Shown here: positions 9,320 to 17,686 of the stretch, piece after piece
Layout: every line of letters begins with the position of its first letter
Position numbering within the stretch: the stretch's first letter is position 1
NCBI RefSeq assembly: GCF_019510245.1
Contig: NZ_JAEKKT010000126.1
Coordinates: forward strand, 1 to 64,000
Reading direction: 5' to 3'
DNA from: Streptomyces sp.
Lineage (GTDB): Bacteria; Actinomycetota; Actinomycetes; Streptomycetales; Streptomycetaceae
DNA: 64,000 nt
Translations under genes and position numbers: made by a program
Notes under the pieces: model-generated
Seen by the model: the letters and a program-made list of their open reading frames with translations, nothing else
What the model was told of the DNA's origin: nothing
Databases searched by the model: none

Positions 9320-10690
9320 TCAGGCCCTGATGATGGCCAGGACCTCGTCGCGGATCTTGGTCATCGTCGTCTCGTCCCTTGCCTCCGCGTTCAGGCGCAG
9401 CAGCGGTTCGGTGTTGGAGGGGCGGACGTTGAACCACCAGTCGGCGGCGGTGACGGTGAGACCGTCGAGGTCGTCGAGGGTGACGTCGTCGCGGTCGCCG
9501 TAGGCGGCCCGGATCGCGGCGAGGCTGGCCTGCTGGTCGGCGACCGTGGAGTTGATCTCCCCGGAGCCGGTGTAGCGGTCGTACTGGGCGACGAGGGCGG
9601 AGAGCGGGCCGGGCTGGCCGCCGAGGGCGGCGAGGACGTGCAGGGCCGCCAGCATGCCCGTGTCGGCGTTCCAGAAGTCCTTGAAGTAGTAGTGGGCCGA
9701 GTGCTCGCCGCCGAAGATCGCGCCGGACCTCGCCATCTCGGCCTTGATGAAGGAGTGGCCGACGCGCGTGCGGACCGGGGTGCCGCCGTTCTCCCGGACC
9801 ACCTCGGGGACGGTCCAGGACGTGATCAGGTTGTGGATGACCGTGCCCTTGCCGCCGTTCCTCGCCAGCTCGCGTGCGGCGACGAGGGCCGTGATCGCCG
9901 AGGGGGAGACCGGCTCGCCGCGCTCGTCCACGACGAAGCAGCGGTCCGCGTCGCCGTCGAAGGCCAGGCCGAGGTCGGCCGACTCGGCGCGCACGCGCTG
10001 CTGGAGATCCACGATGTTGGCGGGGTCGAGCGGGTTGGCCTCGTGGTTCGGGAAGGTGCCGTCCAGCTCGAAGTACATCGGGACCAGGGTCAGCGGCAGG
10101 CCCTCGAAGACCGTCGGGACCGTGTGGCCGCCCATGCCGTTGCCCGCGTCGACCACGACCTTCAGGGGGCGGACAGAGGTCAGGTCCACGAGTGTGCGCA
10201 GGTAGGCCGCGTAGTCCGACAACGTCTCGCGGGTGGTGATGGTTCCGGGTGTGGCCGCCGGCTCGGGGGCGCCCTCCTGCGACCAGCGCTCGGCCAGCTC
10301 CCGGATCTCCGCCAGGCCCGTGTCCTGGCCCACCGGCGCGGCTCCGGCGCGGCACATCTTGATGCCGTTGTACTGGGCGGGGTTGTGCGAGGCCGTGAAC
10401 ATCGCGCCGGGCAGACCGAGGGCGCCCGAGGCGTAGTACAGCTGGTCGGTCGAGCACAGGCCGATCTCGGTGACGTCGACGCCCCGGGCCGCCGCACCGC
10501 GCGCGAAGGCGCGGGACAGACCGGGCGAGGAGGGCCGCATGTCGTGGCCGACGACGATCGCGGCAGCACCGGTCACCTGGACGAAGGCGGCGCCGAACAG
10601 CTCGGCGAGCGCCTCGTCCCACTGGTCCGGGACCACTCCGCGCACGTCGTACGCCTTCACGAGCTGCGACAGATCAGTTACAGCGGCCAC
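9320..10690 (-). CDS. manB: phosphomannomutase/phosphoglucomutase
   Basis: A 456-residue enzyme of the alpha-D-phosphohexomutase superfamily, converting mannose-6-phosphate to mannose-1-phosphate (and probably the glucose pair) for GDP-mannose and cell-wall sugars. The phosphoserine loop 'TASHNP' is at 99-104 (Ser101), the metal loop 'DGDADR' and the sugar loop 'GGEHSAHYYF' follow, and the phosphate-binding 'RPSNTEPLLR' is near the C-terminus. The frame opens 12 codons earlier, but the GTG at 10690 has AGGAGG seven bases upstream and gives MAAVTDLSQLVKAYDVRG. This is the last core gene before the island. Confidence 0.95.
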   Translation of the reverse strand: MAAVTDLSQLVKAYDVRGVVPDQWDEALAELFGAAFVQVTGAAAIVVGHDMRPSSPGLSRAFARGAAARGVDVTEIGLCSTDQLYYASGALGLPGAMFTASHNPAQYNGIKMCRAGAAPVGQDTGLAEIRELAERWSQEGAPEPAATPGTITTRETLSDYAAYLRTLVDLTSVRPLKVVVDAGNGMGGHTVPTVFEGLPLTLVPMYFELDGTFPNHEANPLDPANIVDLQQRVRAESADLGLAFDGDADRCFVVDERGEPVSPSAITALVAARELARNGGKGTVIHNLITSWTVPEVVRENGGTPVRTRVGHSFIKAEMARSGAIFGGEHSAHYYFKDFWNADTGMLAALHVLAALGGQPGPLSALVAQYDRYTGSGEINSTVADQQASLAAIRAAYGDRDDVTLDDLDGLTVTAADWWFNVRPSNTEPLLRLNAEARDETTMTKIRDEVLAIIRA

Positions 10691-10829
10691 AGGCCAACCC
10701 TCCTGGAATACTTTCGGTCGCCCCAAACTACCCGGCCCGGGTGAAGGCCCGACGCCCGATCCCCCGGCGAGCCCGCCGCGGTTTCCGGCTGTGATCTGCG
10801 GAGATCCAACTCGGCGAGCACGATCGACC

Positions 10830-11268
10830 GCAATCGATGGTGGGTGGGCTGCAGGCTGAAGCCCTCCTCGCGCAGCAGTCCGGCGACCGTGTCTGAGAAG
10901 GCCCGGTGGCCCCGCCGGGTCGGCTCGGCTGCCGGCTTCCGGGGCGCCTTCGCCGTCCAGCGCAGCGGAGACAACGGATCGCCCCGTCGTCGGCCTCTAC
11001 CAACGCCGACAGCGCCCGCCGCAGCCCCACATCCAGCTCGGCAGCCTTCTTCCGGCCTCCACCGGCACGACGGACCCGGCCCAACAGCCCCTGGCGGGCT
11101 CGGGTTCAGTCACCCCACGCGAGACCGCGCCCTCCCGGACCCCGGCCGCAGCGGCGACAAACCTGAATCCCGCCGTGCCCCCAACGACCACCCTTCCGCC
11201 CCCATGGACAGCCGAGATGCGGCAACAACGCCTGGAACTTCGCCGCCACGACGGACTCGATCGCCCCA
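10830..11268 (-). pseudogene. remnant of an ISAzo13-type transposase
   Basis: Short blocks in three minus-strand frames match, in order, the N-terminal part of ISAzo13-family transposases as I know them: 'VVAAKFQALLPHL' near 11250, 'GGTAGFRFVAAAAGVREGAV' near 11150, 'GRVRRAGGGRKKAAELD' near 11070, then 'SPLRWTAKAPRKPAAEPTRR' and 'TVAGLLREEGFSLQ' at 10970-10840. The sequence switches frame repeatedly and stops before the catalytic half. No inverted repeats are obvious. It marks the left border of the accessory island next to manB. Confidence 0.7.
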
Positions 11269-11394
11269 GCCCCTACCAGAAACGATCCCCGCAGCTGCAG
11301 ACCACGACCTTTTGCCCCGCTAAACCCTTAGAAATCTCAACGAAATGATCTTCGAGGTGGTTGGATCACTCCGGGACCAATGATCCAAGGGTGC

Positions 11395-11865
11395 GAGGTG
11401 GCGCGCTCGAAGCGCGGAAATCTACGACGAGTCGTGGGCGGTGATCGAGCCGCTGCTGCTCAAGGTCGAGCGACGAACCGCCACCCGGGACGCAAGCGGC
11501 ATCCGGACCGGCTGGTGTCCCGGGGCATCCTGTTCGTCATGCACACCGGCACCGCCCGGGAACACCTGCCGCAGAACTCGTCTTCGGGCCGGGCATGGCC
11601 TGCTGACTGGCAGCAAGCGCAACGACGTCACCCCGCTGATCCAGGCCGTGCCGCCGGTGCGGGGCAAGCGCGGCCGACCCGGCGCCGCCAGGACGCGGCG
11701 TGACCGGTGCTACCACCGCGTGTGTACCCAACAATGTGCCGTGGAGCGCTTGTTCACCCATCTGTGCTTGCTCTGCCGCCTGCGCATCCGCCGGGGGATC
11801 CGCGACGACATCCACGAAGCCTTCCGCGCCCTCGGATACGCAGTCATTCTTCCGAAGACGCCTGC
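11395..11865 (+). pseudogene. remnant of an IS5-family transposase
   Basis: In two plus-strand frames the expected order of an IS5-family (Streptomyces type) transposase is seen: 'ESWAVIEPLLLKVERR'-like start at about 11425, 'HPGRKRHPDRLVSRGILFVMHTG' at 11490-11560, 'TGSKRNDVTPLIQAVPPVRG' at 11605-11670, 'KRGRPGAARTRRDRCYHR', and finally 'LRIRRGIRDDIHEAF'. The middle of the catalytic domain is shortened and the frame is lost at least once, so it cannot encode an active protein. It lies head-to-tail beside the ISAzo13-type remnant. Confidence 0.75.
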
Positions 11866-11903
11866 AGGCATTGCGATAGGAGTGCTTGGCCAGTGTCGGT
11901 CGG

Positions 11904-13313
11904 TCAGGGTTTCAGGGTGTTGAAGAGGTCGCAGACGCCCTCCAGGGTGGGCCGGTCGTTGACCCGGGCGCGGAGGTTTTCGCGCAACTCGTCGGTCTGC
12001 GCGTCAGGTTTCGGGTGCAGGGCGAGGTTGACCAGGGCGGCCAGGGTGGAGGCCAATTGGCCTTGGCGGTCGAACGGCAGTGTGCCACCGGGGTCGAGGA
12101 AGACCGAGGTCATGTGCTCGGCTCCGGTGGCCAGTAGATGGGTGAGCAGGTCGGCACTCGGCTGGAGTCGAGGGCGGGACGGCGCGTAGGGGTGGGGGAC
12201 GGGGCACGGCTCGTCGAGCAGGCCGGCGGTGACGATCGCGGCGACGGCCGGGGCCATCAAGACGCCGTTGCGGTAGGTGCCGGTGGCCAGGTGCAGCCCC
12301 TCGGGCCCCACCGGACCGAGGAGGGCTTTTCCGTCGCCGGTGGCCGGGCGGTGGCCCCAGCGGATCTCCCGTACTGCGGTCGTGCGCAGGTCGGTGCGGA
12401 ATTGGTGCAGCAGCCCATGGAGCAGGCTGAGGTGTTCGTCCGTGGTCGCGCCGCCGGCCGGTCCGGGACGGTTGGTCGCTCCGAGGTAGAGGCCGCAGGC
12501 CGCGCGGGGCACCAGGTGCAGGCCGCAGGCGAAGTCGCGGTTGGGGGTGCGAATGACCATCGGTGGCTGTTCGGCGACAGGCACATCGAGCAGCATGCTG
12601 ACGCCCTTGGCAGGCAACACCGCTGGCAGGGTGGGCGGGGTGAGACCGTCCAGGAGGGCGCCGGTGGCGGCACCGGCGCAGAGCACCACCTGCGCGGCGG
12701 GTAGTTCGCCGCCGGCGCCAAGGCGTACACCGGTCACGCGCGATCCGTCGGGGCTGACAGTGACCCGCCGGACAGTGTCGGGCACGGTCGTGATCCGAGG
12801 ATGGCGTGCGGACGCGGACTCCAGGGCATCGAGCAGGGCGTCGGCATCCACCCACCCCTCGTCCGGGCAGGCCAGCGCTGCCACAGGGGCATGCCGGGGC
12901 GCCGGGCGCAAGCCCGGCACGTGCCGCGGGTCCAGCCGCTGCGCGCGCAGCCCGAGATGGCCGGCGGCGCGTTCGATCGCGTCGAGGTTGTCCTGGTCAC
13001 CTGGGTGGTCGAGGTTAGCGATGACCACGGTGCCGCGCCGCAGCACCACCGGGCTCGGGGTGTGCTCGGCGAGTCCGGCCAGCCATCCGGGCCACATCTC
13101 TGCGGAAGCAAAACGGAACTCAAGGTCCGCCGGGTCGGTGTCCTCGGCGGTGTGTTCACCGAGTACACCGAGCATCGCTCCGGCCGCCGCGGACGCCGCG
13201 CCCTCGGTCCGGCACCCCGGGGACACCAGAGTCACCCGGAGCCCGGCGTCGGCGGCTCCCAGGGCGACCGCCATACCGAGTACTCCGCCACCGACCACGA
13301 CCACATCACGCAT
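11904..13313 (-). CDS. FAD-dependent oxidoreductase of the DAO/glycine-oxidase (ThiO-like) family
   Basis: A 469-residue flavoprotein. The N-terminus is a dinucleotide-binding fold ('VVVVGGGVLGMAVALGAADAG', residues 4-24) and later blocks 'ASAAAGAMLG', 'VVLCAGAATGALL' and 'GTYRNGVLMAPAVA' are those of D-amino-acid-oxidase-like enzymes, including ThiO, which makes the imine for the thiamin thiazole. The C-terminal ~90 residues extend beyond the usual length of about 370 and are not recognised. It is the last gene of the minus-strand operon, 95 bp after the TenA gene. The substrate is probably an amine or amino acid of the island's pathway; ThiO activity itself is only one possibility. Confidence 0.8.
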   Translation of the reverse strand: MRDVVVVGGGVLGMAVALGAADAGLRVTLVSPGCRTEGAASAAAGAMLGVLGEHTAEDTDPADLEFRFASAEMWPGWLAGLAEHTPSPVVLRRGTVVIANLDHPGDQDNLDAIERAAGHLGLRAQRLDPRHVPGLRPAPRHAPVAALACPDEGWVDADALLDALESASARHPRITTVPDTVRRVTVSPDGSRVTGVRLGAGGELPAAQVVLCAGAATGALLDGLTPPTLPAVLPAKGVSMLLDVPVAEQPPMVIRTPNRDFACGLHLVPRAACGLYLGATNRPGPAGGATTDEHLSLLHGLLHQFRTDLRTTAVREIRWGHRPATGDGKALLGPVGPEGLHLATGTYRNGVLMAPAVAAIVTAGLLDEPCPVPHPYAPSRPRLQPSADLLTHLLATGAEHMTSVFLDPGGTLPFDRQGQLASTLAALVNLALHPKPDAQTDELRENLRARVNDRPTLEGVCDLFNTLKP

Positions 13314-13408
13314 CTGGTTCCCCTGTCTCGTTGGTCAACACAATGCCGTTGCCCGCCGATCGCCCCGGCCGGCCAGCGGGAGCCGCCACGGCCGCCGACA
13401 CCCGCCGG

Positions 13409-14158
13409 CTACCGGGCACCGGGGCCGGTGGACGCCGGGCGCGGCCGCAGGCCGATCGCCTCGGCCGCCCGGGTCTGGCCGCCGCCCGGCCACTCCCCGT
13501 CGAGTGCCCAGGCGGCGTCGAAGACCCGCACTTGGTGTTCGAGGCTGCGTTTGTACAGCCGAAAGAGGCTCTCCCGCTCGGCCGGGCCGCCGGCCTCGGC
13601 GGCGTCTTCCATGACGGCCGCGTGTGCGGCGCACATCTCGGTTCGGGTGCGCCGTGTGTACATGTCCGCCCACCGGCGATAAGGCTCGGGGCCGGGGATC
13701 CGCACGCCGCGGAACCGTGACCCGATGACCTCCGTGAACAGCGAACAGGGGTAGAGGCTCGACGCGATGTGCGCGAAGGTTCCCTCCAGGCCGGTACGGA
13801 CAAGGTGGTTGACGTAGCCCTCGCGGGCGGGGGAGGTGCTCCAGCGGTCGTGTCCTATGACGACTGGGAAACCGAGATCCTCGACCAGTGACTGCTTCTC
13901 GCCGAGTTCGTCCACAGTGGACATGTTGGCCAGCACGTTCGCGGCGGCCTTCGCCCACGGGTGCCCGACCGGGGCCTTGGCGATGCCGATCGCGATGGTG
14001 CGGTTAAAATCAGCGACGTGCGCGCCGTCGTCGGCCTGGAAGAACACGAACTGCTCCGGCCGTAGTGTCCCGCCGGCCAGCGCCTCGATCCAGGGGTGGC
14101 GGCGGTAGGCGCTCCAGACCGCCTCACTGCGCTCACGGCAGTCGTCGACGAACGTCAT
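13409..14158 (-). CDS. TenA/PqqC-like (thiaminase II superfamily) protein
   Basis: A 249-residue helical protein of the TenA/HO-like superfamily. TenA enzymes hydrolyse aminopyrimidines or thiamin; related PqqC-type members are oxidases. Features visible: 'FVFFQADDGAHVADFNR' (37-53) with Asp44 in the place of the catalytic Asp, and 'LYPCSLFTEVIG' (135-146) with Cys138 at the usual catalytic-Cys position. However, the tyrosine normally four residues after that Cys is Thr142, and His47 replaces another active-site Tyr, so ordinary thiaminase chemistry is doubtful. Its ATG overlaps the upstream stop (ATGA), indicating translational coupling. The last ~20 residues are Gly/Arg/Pro-rich. Confidence 0.82.
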   Translation of the reverse strand: MTFVDDCRERSEAVWSAYRRHPWIEALAGGTLRPEQFVFFQADDGAHVADFNRTIAIGIAKAPVGHPWAKAAANVLANMSTVDELGEKQSLVEDLGFPVVIGHDRWSTSPAREGYVNHLVRTGLEGTFAHIASSLYPCSLFTEVIGSRFRGVRIPGPEPYRRWADMYTRRTRTEMCAAHAAVMEDAAEAGGPAERESLFRLYKRSLEHQVRVFDAAWALDGEWPGGGQTRAAEAIGLRPRPASTGPGAR

Positions 14159-15354
14159 TCGGCTGCTCTCCTCATCGGGGCCGACGTCGCGGCCCACCGT
14201 CGAGCCGACAGTTGCCCAGCCGCTTGCTCTGTCCCGGCGGCGATCTCGCGGTCGTCGGTGACGAGTTCGGCTAGCAGTTCGGCCGTGCCGGGGCCCGCGA
14301 TGTAGCCCTCGCCGCCATGGCCGAAACATCCGAACAGGCCGGGCGCCAGGCGGTCAACCACCGGTCGCCGGTCCGGCAGCGTCGGCCGCAGCCCGCGGCG
14401 CTCGGTGACCACGCGTGGTTCGCCGATGCCCGGCAGCAGGCGGCGGGCACGCGTGAGGATCCGTTCGGTCAAGTCGGCGGGCTCCGCGGCGTCCTGTGGA
14501 TACCAGGAACCACCGAGTACAAGCCGGCCCTGCGGGGTCTGATGGGCCAGCAGGGCCACCGAGCGCGGCGCGCCGATGCTATCTTCAGCCAGCACTCTGC
14601 GTAGGGTCGGCGCGACCGGCTCGGTGATCAGCACGCGTCCGCGCACGCCGCTGAGCGGGATGTGGATGCCATGCGGTGCGAGCAGCGCGGCCGATCCCAG
14701 GCCGGCGGTAACGACCACCTGCCGAGCGGCGAAACGCGCACCGGCCGCGCCGACGACCGCCCATCTTCCGCCCGGGCTCTGCTGCAAGCTCACCGGCCCG
14801 AGGCCCGACCGTGACATCACCCCGGCCTTCCGCCCCGCGCACACCAGGGCGTCGAGCACGGCAGCCGGTTCGATACGACGCCCCTCGGCCAGCAGTCGGG
14901 CCGCCCGGACGTGGGGCCCGACGGCTGGTTCCAGGGCGGCGAGTTCACCGCGCGGCACTGCCTCGGACCCGGTGACGGATCGGGCCGCCGGTCCGGCGCC
15001 GCTGTCGTGCCCGGCGCGGCCGGCAGGATCAGCGGGGCTGTCAGGGCTAAAGGGACTGACGGCCTCGGGGGGAGCGGTGAGGAGCAGGGTGCCGACCGGC
15101 TCGTCGTCCCACCGCATCCCGCTCTGCGCGGCCAGCCGGGCGTACAGCGCCAGGCTCCGCCGGAAGCAGGTTTCCAGCTCCGGGGAGGGCGGGACGAGCT
15201 CGCCCTGGGCCGCGTGCGAGGCCCCGGCCCCGGGTGCGGCGGCGTCGAGGACCGTGACCTCGGCGTCGCGCAGCGCCAGCAGCCAGGCCACCGTCAGCCC
15301 GACGACCCCGCTTCCGACCACCACCACGTCGGCGCCCTGTGCGTCGCTGCTCAC
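14155..15354 (-). CDS. second FAD-dependent oxidoreductase of the DAO family
   Basis: A 399-residue flavoprotein with an N-terminal Rossmann motif ('VVVVGSGVVGLTVAWLLALRD'), 'AAPGAGASHAAQGELVPP' for FAD binding and the C-terminal 'GLRPTLPDRRPVVDRLAPGLF...GHGGEGYIAGPGTAELLAEL', as in D-amino-acid dehydrogenases and glycine/sarcosine oxidases. It is only distantly similar to the other FAD enzyme of the operon, so the two probably have different substrates. The GTG start overlaps the upstream stop (GTGA) and its own stop overlaps the TenA start (ATGA). Residues ~100-125 are an Asp/Ser/Pro-rich insert. Confidence 0.82.
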   Translation of the reverse strand: MSSDAQGADVVVVGSGVVGLTVAWLLALRDAEVTVLDAAAPGAGASHAAQGELVPPSPELETCFRRSLALYARLAAQSGMRWDDEPVGTLLLTAPPEAVSPFSPDSPADPAGRAGHDSGAGPAARSVTGSEAVPRGELAALEPAVGPHVRAARLLAEGRRIEPAAVLDALVCAGRKAGVMSRSGLGPVSLQQSPGGRWAVVGAAGARFAARQVVVTAGLGSAALLAPHGIHIPLSGVRGRVLITEPVAPTLRRVLAEDSIGAPRSVALLAHQTPQGRLVLGGSWYPQDAAEPADLTERILTRARRLLPGIGEPRVVTERRGLRPTLPDRRPVVDRLAPGLFGCFGHGGEGYIAGPGTAELLAELVTDDREIAAGTEQAAGQLSARRWAATSAPMRRAAE

Positions 15355-16190
15355 CGAGCCGTCCGAACACTGAGCAGATCCAGGGGATGATGCCCCGATC
15401 CGATGTCCGCTGCCCCGTGCCGAATGCCCAGCCGGACCGCCTCATGGGCCTGGCGGGCCGCTTCGAGCAGGCCCATGTGGCGGGCAAGGAAGACCGTCAG
15501 CAAGGCCGAGTGCGCGCAGCCGGCGCCGTGATCGCACCGCGTGTTCTCGCGGGGGCTGCGGATCTCGTGGTGTTCCTCGCCGTCGAACAGCCAGTCGCAC
15601 ACCTCCGGCCCGTCCGGGAAGGCGTCGGTGATGAGCGCGGACGCCGCCCCGAGCCCGACTAACTTCTCGGCCAGCAGCGCCGGCGGTGCCTCCTGCCCGA
15701 GCCCGGTGAGCAACCGGGCCTCCGTCAGGTTCGGGGTCGCGGTCCGGGCGAGCGGGAGCAGGCCCTCGCGGACGGCCGCGAGCGACTCCGCGTCCCCGCC
15801 GAGCGCGGATCCCGCGGCGGTGACCATGACAGGGTCGACGACGACGGGGGTCTCCGTCAGCCGACCGAGCCGCTCCACCAGCGTCCACACCACCAGCGGG
15901 CTCCATGTGGTGCCCACCTTCAGCCCGTCCGCGCCGATGTCGTCGAGCACCGCCTTCAGTTGGCCGTCCACCAGTTCGGGGTCGATTGGCGCGCGGGCGC
16001 TGACCCCCATTGTGTTCTGCGCCGTCACCCCGACGACCACGCTGGCGCCATACGCACCAACTGAGGCGAAGGCCTTGAGGTCGCCCTGTATACCGGCGCC
16101 GCCACCGGAATCCGAAGAGCCGATGGTGACACACCGCGTCCGGGCTGCTGTGGCCGGCGGCCGTTCGGACGCGAGGGGCGTCGGGTTCAC
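15351..16190 (-). CDS. ThiD-like hydroxymethylpyrimidine kinase
   Basis: A 279-residue ribokinase-fold kinase of the ThiD family, which phosphorylates the hydroxymethyl group of 4-amino-5-hydroxymethyl-2-methylpyrimidine (HMP) and its phosphate. Motifs: 'IGSSDSGGGAGIQGDLKAF', corresponding to the substrate loop usually written DPSGGAGIQAD; 'VVVDPVMVTAAG'; 'TPNLTEARLLTG'; and 'CDHGAGCAHSALL', the anion-hole/catalytic-Cys region (THGTGC in typical ThiD). Small changes in the substrate loop may reflect another pyrimidine. The GTG at 16190 overlaps the stop of the fusion gene (GTGA). Its presence with a hydroxymethylating enzyme argues that the substrate is a hydroxymethylpyrimidine made in this operon. 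Confidence 0.88.
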   Translation of the reverse strand: MNPTPLASERPPATAARTRCVTIGSSDSGGGAGIQGDLKAFASVGAYGASVVVGVTAQNTMGVSARAPIDPELVDGQLKAVLDDIGADGLKVGTTWSPLVVWTLVERLGRLTETPVVVDPVMVTAAGSALGGDAESLAAVREGLLPLARTATPNLTEARLLTGLGQEAPPALLAEKLVGLGAASALITDAFPDGPEVCDWLFDGEEHHEIRSPRENTRCDHGAGCAHSALLTVFLARHMGLLEAARQAHEAVRLGIRHGAADIGSGHHPLDLLSVRTAR

Positions 16191-17686
16191 GACGTCACCC
16201 CGGCGGCCGCTGTCTGGGCTTGCAGTGCCGCGGCCACCAGGGCGGTCACCTCGCTGACGCACTTCTGATCGTCCCGGTACTCCACGAGCATGACAGGTGC
16301 GACCTCGGGCAGGCCGCTGACCAGGGCCGCCGGCTGCGCACCGGGTTCTACCAGCACCACGGTGGGCCGGCCGAGCGCCGAAGCCCAGCCCAGTTCCACG
16401 TGCGTGCCCGGGGACACCGGGTTGCCGGGGAAGGCGACGAAGACCGAGCAGCGGCGCATCCAGGCAAGGTCACGTCGGGTGCAGTCGCGATCGCTGACCA
16501 GGCCGGCCCCCCAGTCCTCGGTGCGGTGGGCGCTGAGCACCCCCCATCCCTCGGCCTCGAAGGCGTTGATGAGCGTCGCGTAGCGGTCGCGCACCCGTGG
16601 CGGCAGGCTCCCGGTGGCCTCATCGATCAGGGCTTTGAACGGGCCGCCGAGGAACACGGCGGGACGGTCACCTTGCGGCATCGAGGACCTCCGGGGGGAC
16701 GGGGCTTCGGTCGCCAGCGTGGGGAAACGCTGGAGCATTAGGCGCCGGTAGAGCGGGGGCAACCGGTCGACGAGGCCGTCGTCGCTCAGCTGGCCCGCCC
16801 GGGCCCGGCGGTAGAGCTCGAACAGCCGCACCACGTGCGCCCACCACGGTGGGAGGCCCAGCGCCTCCACGCTGTCGGCGTCCAGCCGCGTATGGCCGAG
16901 CCGGAGCGTCTCCTCGATCTGCAACACCTGGGCAAGGTAAGGGCGGTTGTCCCCGTCCGGCATCGCGGGCATCCGGCACTCCGGCGGCTCGGGCGCGGGA
17001 TTGTCCAGCAGGCGGACCGCCTTGGCCAGGTCGGGTTCGTACAGGTGCAGCGAGCCTGCAACGTGCGTATAGGTACCGAGGCCGACGCCGAACTGCCTGG
17101 CCATCATCTCCTGCAGGATGGTGAAGGAGAAGATGTCGCTGGTCATGCCCCGGTAGGCGTCATTGGCGCGCATGTAGGCGACCATGTGCATCCGGCCTTC
17201 ACGCAGCAGGAACTGCAGAGCCAGGGTGCAGGCCATGTCAATGTTGCCGGGCACCAGCAGCTCGCTCGGCCGCAGGATCTGGATGACCGCGCGCTTGGTG
17301 TCGGGATCCTCGCGAATCGCCTCCGTGACGGCGGCCCACTGGTCGCCGGCTCCCTCCCCGTAGGCGAAGATCCGCGGACCGTAGGCGGTACCGGTCAACC
17401 GCACGCCATCTGCGGAGTACTTAGCGACACCGGGCGCGTAGTACGCCAGGTAGGCCAGGTCGTCCCGGCCTGCGAGATACCAGAGCGCTTCGGCCACGTT
17501 GAACACGAGGTTTGCACGCCGCCTGGGGTGAGTGACGAGCCGTCGCAACGGGTCGCGCAGCGTGAAGGCGGCTCCCAGCTTCTCCTGGCTGGCGTAGCCG
17601 CGTGGACTGTTGTGGAATTGCGGCTCGTGCACAAGCTCTGCGAGATGGTGCAGGTAGGCGTCCTGCAGCCCGGCAAAGACTCTCAC
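16187..17686 (-). CDS. thymidylate-synthase-like CMP hydroxymethylase fused to a nucleotide N-glycosidase
   Basis: A 499-residue two-domain protein. Residues 1-~310 have the thymidylate synthase fold: 'GTAYGPRIF', 'TKRAVIQILRPSELL', then 'NIDMACTLALQFLLREGRM' with the nucleophile Cys153, and 'MRANDAYRGMTSDIFSFTILQEM' in place of the dUMP-binding loop. In the mildiomycin (MilA) and bacimethrin (BcmA) pathways such proteins make 5-hydroxymethyl-CMP using methylene-tetrahydrofolate. Residues ~340-499 resemble nucleoside 2-deoxyribosyltransferases: 'PAVFLGGPFKALI' and 'PGTHVELGWASALG', with Glu431 as the expected catalytic Glu; MilB and BcmB of this family cleave 5-hydroxymethyl-CMP to the free base. 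A single chain could thus perform both steps. It is the first gene of the minus-strand operon. Substrate assignment is inference. Confidence 0.85.
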   Translation of the reverse strand: MRVFAGLQDAYLHHLAELVHEPQFHNSPRGYASQEKLGAAFTLRDPLRRLVTHPRRRANLVFNVAEALWYLAGRDDLAYLAYYAPGVAKYSADGVRLTGTAYGPRIFAYGEGAGDQWAAVTEAIREDPDTKRAVIQILRPSELLVPGNIDMACTLALQFLLREGRMHMVAYMRANDAYRGMTSDIFSFTILQEMMARQFGVGLGTYTHVAGSLHLYEPDLAKAVRLLDNPAPEPPECRMPAMPDGDNRPYLAQVLQIEETLRLGHTRLDADSVEALGLPPWWAHVVRLFELYRRARAGQLSDDGLVDRLPPLYRRLMLQRFPTLATEAPSPRRSSMPQGDRPAVFLGGPFKALIDEATGSLPPRVRDRYATLINAFEAEGWGVLSAHRTEDWGAGLVSDRDCTRRDLAWMRRCSVFVAFPGNPVSPGTHVELGWASALGRPTVVLVEPGAQPAALVSGLPEVAPVMLVEYRDDQKCVSEVTALVAAALQAQTAAAGVTS

